Source: Nitrospira sp.
GTDB taxonomy: Bacteria; Nitrospirota; Nitrospiria; Nitrospirales; Nitrospiraceae
NCBI GenBank assembly: GCA_016873435.1
Contig: VGXF01000005.1
Span: 54,386 to 118,385, forward strand
Length of the DNA: 64,000 nt
Direction of reading: 5' to 3'
Position 1 is the stretch's first letter. Each line of letters begins with the position of its first letter. The position numbers were made by a program, and so were the translations under genes. Of this stretch, positions 61,122-64,000 are shown piece by piece. The notes under the pieces are model-generated. The model was not told the origin of the DNA and ran no database searches. It worked only from the letters and a program-made list of their open reading frames with translations.

Positions 61122-61949
61122 CTACTTTTTGCGCCGTGCGATGATGAACTTGTCGGTCTTCTTGTTATTGCGCGTCTTGTAGCCCTTGGTCGGCAGACCC
61201 CACGGCGACACCGGATGGGGATTGCCCTGCCCCGACTTGCCTTCGCCGCCGCCATGGGGATGGTCCACTGGGTTCATCACCACACCCCGCACATGCGGCA
61301 AGCGCCCCCGCCAGCGAGACCGGCCCGCCTTGCCCACCGACTCGTTCTCATGATCAAGGTTGCCCACCTGCCCCACCGTGGCCATGCAGGTCTTCAACAC
61401 CTTCCGCATTTCTCCAGACTTGAGCCGGATCTGGACATAGTTGCCTTCGCGGCCCATGACCTGCGCGAAGCCGCCGGCGCTCCGAATGAGCTGCCCGCCC
61501 TTTCCCGGCTTGAGCTCGATATTATGAATCGTCGTTCCGAGCGGGATCGTATCGAGCGGCAGCGCATTTCCCGGTTTGACCTCAGCGGCCGGACCCGACT
61601 GCACCATCTCGCTCACCGCCAGACCGACTGGCGCCAGAATGTAGCGCTTCTCACCGTCGGCGTAGTGCAGCAGCGCAATACGGGCCGAACGATTGGGGTC
61701 GTATTCGATTGACGCCACCCGTGCCGGCACGCCCGCCTTGTCGCGTTTGAAGTCAATCCGACGATAGAGCCGCTTGTGTCCTCCGCCACGGAACCGCGAG
61801 GTGACCCGCCCGTTGTTGTTGCGGCCGGCCGTGCGTAAATGGAATTCTGTCAGGCTCTTCTCTGGGCGCTTCTTGGCCAGGTCACCCGTTGTGACCGCCG
61901 ACATGCCACGCCGTCCCGGAGATGTTGGCCGATAGAGTTTCAGTCCCAT
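61122..61949 (-). CDS. rplB: ribosomal protein L2
   Basis: 275 residues; peptidyl-transferase-centre protein. [19 protein letters not shown], and the signature [20 protein letters not shown] near the C-terminus. Confidence 0.98.
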   Translation of the reverse strand: MGLKLYRPTSPGRRGMSAVTTGDLAKKRPEKSLTEFHLRTAGRNNNGRVTSRFRGGGHKRLYRRIDFKRDKAGVPARVASIEYDPNRSARIALLHYADGEKRYILAPVGLAVSEMVQSGPAAEVKPGNALPLDTIPLGTTIHNIELKPGKGGQLIRSAGGFAQVMGREGNYVQIRLKSGEMRKVLKTCMATVGQVGNLDHENESVGKAGRSRWRGRLPHVRGVVMNPVDHPHGGGEGKSGQGNPHPVSPWGLPTKGYKTRNNKKTDKFIIARRKK

Positions 61950-61967
61950 GATTGTTCCTGCGATCTC

Positions 61968-62261
61968 CTACGCGCTCTCGTACAATTCGAGCTTCTCGCC
62001 CTTCTTGAGCGTCACAATGGCTTTTTTCCAGTCCGATCGCTTGCCGGCAAACCGACCCAGCCGCTTGATCTTGCCCTTGACGGTCATCACGTTGACACGT
62101 TCGACCTTCACCTTGAGCAGCGCCTCAATCGCCTTCTTGATCTCCACGCGATTGGCATCCGCGCGGACGGCGAAGCCGACCTGATTGGCCCCTTCGCGAA
62201 GCGCCGTCATCTTTTCCGTCAGCAACGGACGGCGAAGCACCGAATGCAGCCCCGTTGTCAT
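61968..62261 (-). CDS. rplW: ribosomal protein L23
   Basis: 97 residues; RPLLTEKMTALREGANQVGF and KKAIEALLKVKVERVNVMTV. Docking site for trigger factor and SRP. Overlaps rplD stop by four bases. Confidence 0.97.
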   Translation of the reverse strand: MTTGLHSVLRRPLLTEKMTALREGANQVGFAVRADANRVEIKKAIEALLKVKVERVNVMTVKGKIKRLGRFAGKRSDWKKAIVTLKKGEKLELYESA

Positions 62262-62881
62262 GCCCAGACCTCCTGCACGCGGGGAACATCGCGCTCTAAG
62301 ATCACCAGCTTGTCGTGGCGTAACACGTCGTATACGTTCAACGTCTCTGGCTGAACCACTTTCACCTTTGGCAGATTGGCCGCCGCCCGCTCCAGATCGT
62401 TATAGCCCGTCCCGACCACGACCAGCGTCGAGGAGGTGAGCCCTAACTGGGTTAGCGTTTTCGCCAGCAACTTCGTTTTGGGCGACTCCAGCGTCAAACC
62501 CGATAGCACCACCACGCAGCCTTCCGCCAGCTTGGCCGACAGCGCATTCTGCAGCGCCGTCCGATACTTCTGCTTAGGCATGCCATAGGCGTAGCTGCGC
62601 GGCTTCGGACCGAACACCGATCCGCCGTGACGCCACACCGGAGACCGCAGAGAGCCGGCCCGAGCCCGCCCCGTGTGCTTCTGCTTCCACGGTTTCTTGC
62701 CCGATCCGCTGACCTCGCCACGCCGCAGCACAGAGGCAGTACCCTGCCGCTCGCAGGCGCGCTGCATAATCACAACCTCATGCACCAAGCCCACTGCCGG
62801 CTTCGCCCCGAACACGGTCGCCTTCAACTCGACCGAGCCGACCTTGCGTTTATGGATATCGACAACATCAACCGTTGGCAT
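62258..62881 (-). CDS. rplD: ribosomal protein L4
   Basis: 207 residues; the tunnel loop region KKPWKQKHTGRARAGSLRSP and GPKPRSYAYGMPKQKYR are typical. Confidence 0.97.
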   Translation of the reverse strand: MPTVDVVDIHKRKVGSVELKATVFGAKPAVGLVHEVVIMQRACERQGTASVLRRGEVSGSGKKPWKQKHTGRARAGSLRSPVWRHGGSVFGPKPRSYAYGMPKQKYRTALQNALSAKLAEGCVVVLSGLTLESPKTKLLAKTLTQLGLTSSTLVVVGTGYNDLERAAANLPKVKVVQPETLNVYDVLRHDKLVILERDVPRVQEVWA

Positions 62882-62883
62882 CG

Positions 62884-63525
62884 TTACGCCTTCTTGGACT
62901 TTCTCACGACGAGCAGGCCACCACGAGCGCCGGGCACCGCTCCGCTGACGAACAACAGATTTTCATCCGGACGGGCCTCAACTACTTGCAAGCGCTGCAC
63001 TGTCACCTTGACGCTTCCCATGTGGCCAGGCAACGATTTGCCTCTCCAGACACGGGACGGAAATGAACTGCTGCCGATTGAGCCGGGGGCGCGGTGAAAC
63101 ATGTGGCCGTGCGTCTCGGGACCGCCGCGATAATTGTGACGCTTCATGACGCCCTGGAAGCCCTTCCCCTTGGACACGCCCTCGACGTCCACCCATTCGC
63201 CCTTCTGGAACACGTCCGCCTTGACAGTCTGCCCGACCTGCACATCATTCAGCTTCTTGAATTCCTTGATCCAGCGGCTGGCCGGCGCCTGTGCCTTCTT
63301 CAAATGCCCGGTCACGGCCTTGCCGATCTTCCGTTCCTTTGTTTCCCCAAATGCCAGCTGCACGGACTCGTAGCCGTCGCGCTCCTTGGTCTTGACCTGC
63401 GACACTCGGCACGGGCCGGCTTCGATCACTGTCACAGGGATCAGGCGGCCGTCCTCATCAAACACCTGAGTCATACCCAGTTTCTTGCCAAGCAATCCGT
63501 TGGTCATGCTGGTTTCGGCGCTCAT
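62884..63525 (-). CDS. rplC: ribosomal protein L3
   Basis: 213 residues; [20 protein letters not shown] start and the signature [20 protein letters not shown]. An ATG six codons in is a possible alternative start. Confidence 0.97.
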   Translation of the reverse strand: MSAETSMTNGLLGKKLGMTQVFDEDGRLIPVTVIEAGPCRVSQVKTKERDGYESVQLAFGETKERKIGKAVTGHLKKAQAPASRWIKEFKKLNDVQVGQTVKADVFQKGEWVDVEGVSKGKGFQGVMKRHNYRGGPETHGHMFHRAPGSIGSSSFPSRVWRGKSLPGHMGSVKVTVQRLQVVEARPDENLLFVSGAVPGARGGLLVVRKSKKA

Positions 63526-63528
63526 AGC

Positions 63529-63843
63529 TTACAGCTTGATCTCCACGTCCACACCGGCCGACAGGCTAAGCTTCATCAGAGCGTCCATGGTTTCAGGCGT
63601 GGGATCCATGATGTCGAGCAGCCGCTTGTGCGTGCGGATCTCAAACTGCTCGCGCGACTTCTTGTCCGCGTGGGTGGCCCGCTGCACCGTAAACTTTTCG
63701 ATACGCGTGGGCAGCGGAATCGGCCCGGCGATCCTGGCGCCACTGCGCCGCACCGTTTCCACGATTTCGGTCACCGACTGATCGAGGAGCCGGTAATCAA
63801 ATCCCTTCAGTCGGATCCGAATGCGCTGGTCCACTTTCACCAT
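63529..63843 (-). CDS. rpsJ: ribosomal protein S10 (NusE)
   Basis: 104 residues from the ATG at 63843 (a GTG two codons earlier is possible). [17 protein letters not shown] and [19 protein letters not shown] are conserved. Also acts as NusE in antitermination with NusB, encoded at 17654. Confidence 0.97.
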   Translation of the reverse strand: MVKVDQRIRIRLKGFDYRLLDQSVTEIVETVRRSGARIAGPIPLPTRIEKFTVQRATHADKKSREQFEIRTHKRLLDIMDPTPETMDALMKLSLSAGVDVEIKL

Positions 63844-63873
63844 GGTCACGTTCCGTTCTCTTTTGTCCGTCTG

Positions 63874-64000
63874 TTAGGCCAGGATTTCTGTAACGACGCC
63901 GGAGCCGACGGTCTTGCCGCCCTCGCGCACTGCGAAGCGTAGCCCCTGATCCATGGCCACCGGGCTGATGAGCTCGCCCGTCACCGTCACGTTATCCCCC
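63874..64000 (-). CDS. tuf: elongation factor Tu, C-terminal end (partial)
   Basis: The frame running in from the right edge reads [20 protein letters not shown], then [20 protein letters not shown] and A-stop, which is the end of EF-Tu domain 3. About 41 residues are inside the window. tuf directly before rpsJ is the usual order. Confidence 0.95.
   Translation of the reverse strand, partial: GDNVTVTGELISPVAMDQGLRFAVREGGKTVGSGVVTEILA

Noticed and set aside
63094-63942. 282-codon plus-strand frame at the right end
   Set aside because: Antisense to rplC, rpsJ and tuf, all well supported on the minus strand.

Overview
The window looks like a chromosomal segment of a nitrite-oxidising Nitrospira-type bacterium (inference). 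Base composition is GC-rich throughout. A cyanase, a formate/nitrite-family channel, an Amt transporter and a siroheme nitrite reductase form one cluster, next to a complete PII/GlnD/GlnE/glutamine synthetase system. The cell is Gram-negative by content (TonB-dependent receptor, LptA/B/C). There are no insertion sequences, CRISPR arrays, tRNAs or rRNAs in the window. Almost all genes lie on the minus strand.

Layout by position: 1-5670, cobalamin uptake (btuB, btuD, btuC, btuF) with two separate cobalamin riboswitches. 5670-10078, small genes of unknown role including a six-gene, translationally coupled operon (TlpA-like thioredoxin, small protein, metallo-beta-lactamase-like protein, TPR protein, unknown protein, methyltransferase). 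10293-19878, a long purine/riboflavin run (ribBA, ribH, nusB, purB, purC, a small membrane protein, purS, purQ, purL, purF). 19978-23174, on the plus strand, an RpoH-like sigma factor followed by groES-groEL. 23244-27235, two divergent genes that each encode one half of GlnE; the adenylylating-type half carries two GlnD-like ACT domains. 27232-32340, the cyanate/nitrite/ammonium operon (cynS, nirC, amt, nirA, CBS protein, GYD protein). 32679-40279, the nitrogen-control operon nadE-amt-glnK-glnD-glnA. 40441-44103, aroC-aroB plus a GAF-GAF-ANTAR antiterminator. 44514-48509, lptC-lptA-lptB-rpoN-hpf. 48705-64000, the S10/spc/alpha ribosomal operons, entered at the 3' end of tuf and running to rplQ.

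The most interesting system is nitrogen control by RNA. A GAF-GAF-ANTAR protein is encoded immediately upstream of nadE-amt-glnK-glnD-glnA. That operon starts with a sigma70-type promoter and a leader in which a small hairpin overlaps the left arm of an intrinsic terminator, the layout expected for an ANTAR-responsive attenuator. The same layout occurs twice in tandem in the cynS leader, where three of the four small hairpins have six-base loops with A at position 1 and G at position 4. The inferred picture is that one antitermination protein coordinates cyanate, nitrite and ammonium acquisition with PII signalling and glutamine synthetase. GS activity would be further set by the split, ACT-bearing GlnE pair; Tyr397 of GlnA and Tyr51 of GlnK, the usual modification sites, are both present.

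Start codons were chosen from Shine-Dalgarno sequences, ATGA overlaps and family lengths. Functions come from recognised motifs only; no database search was possible.
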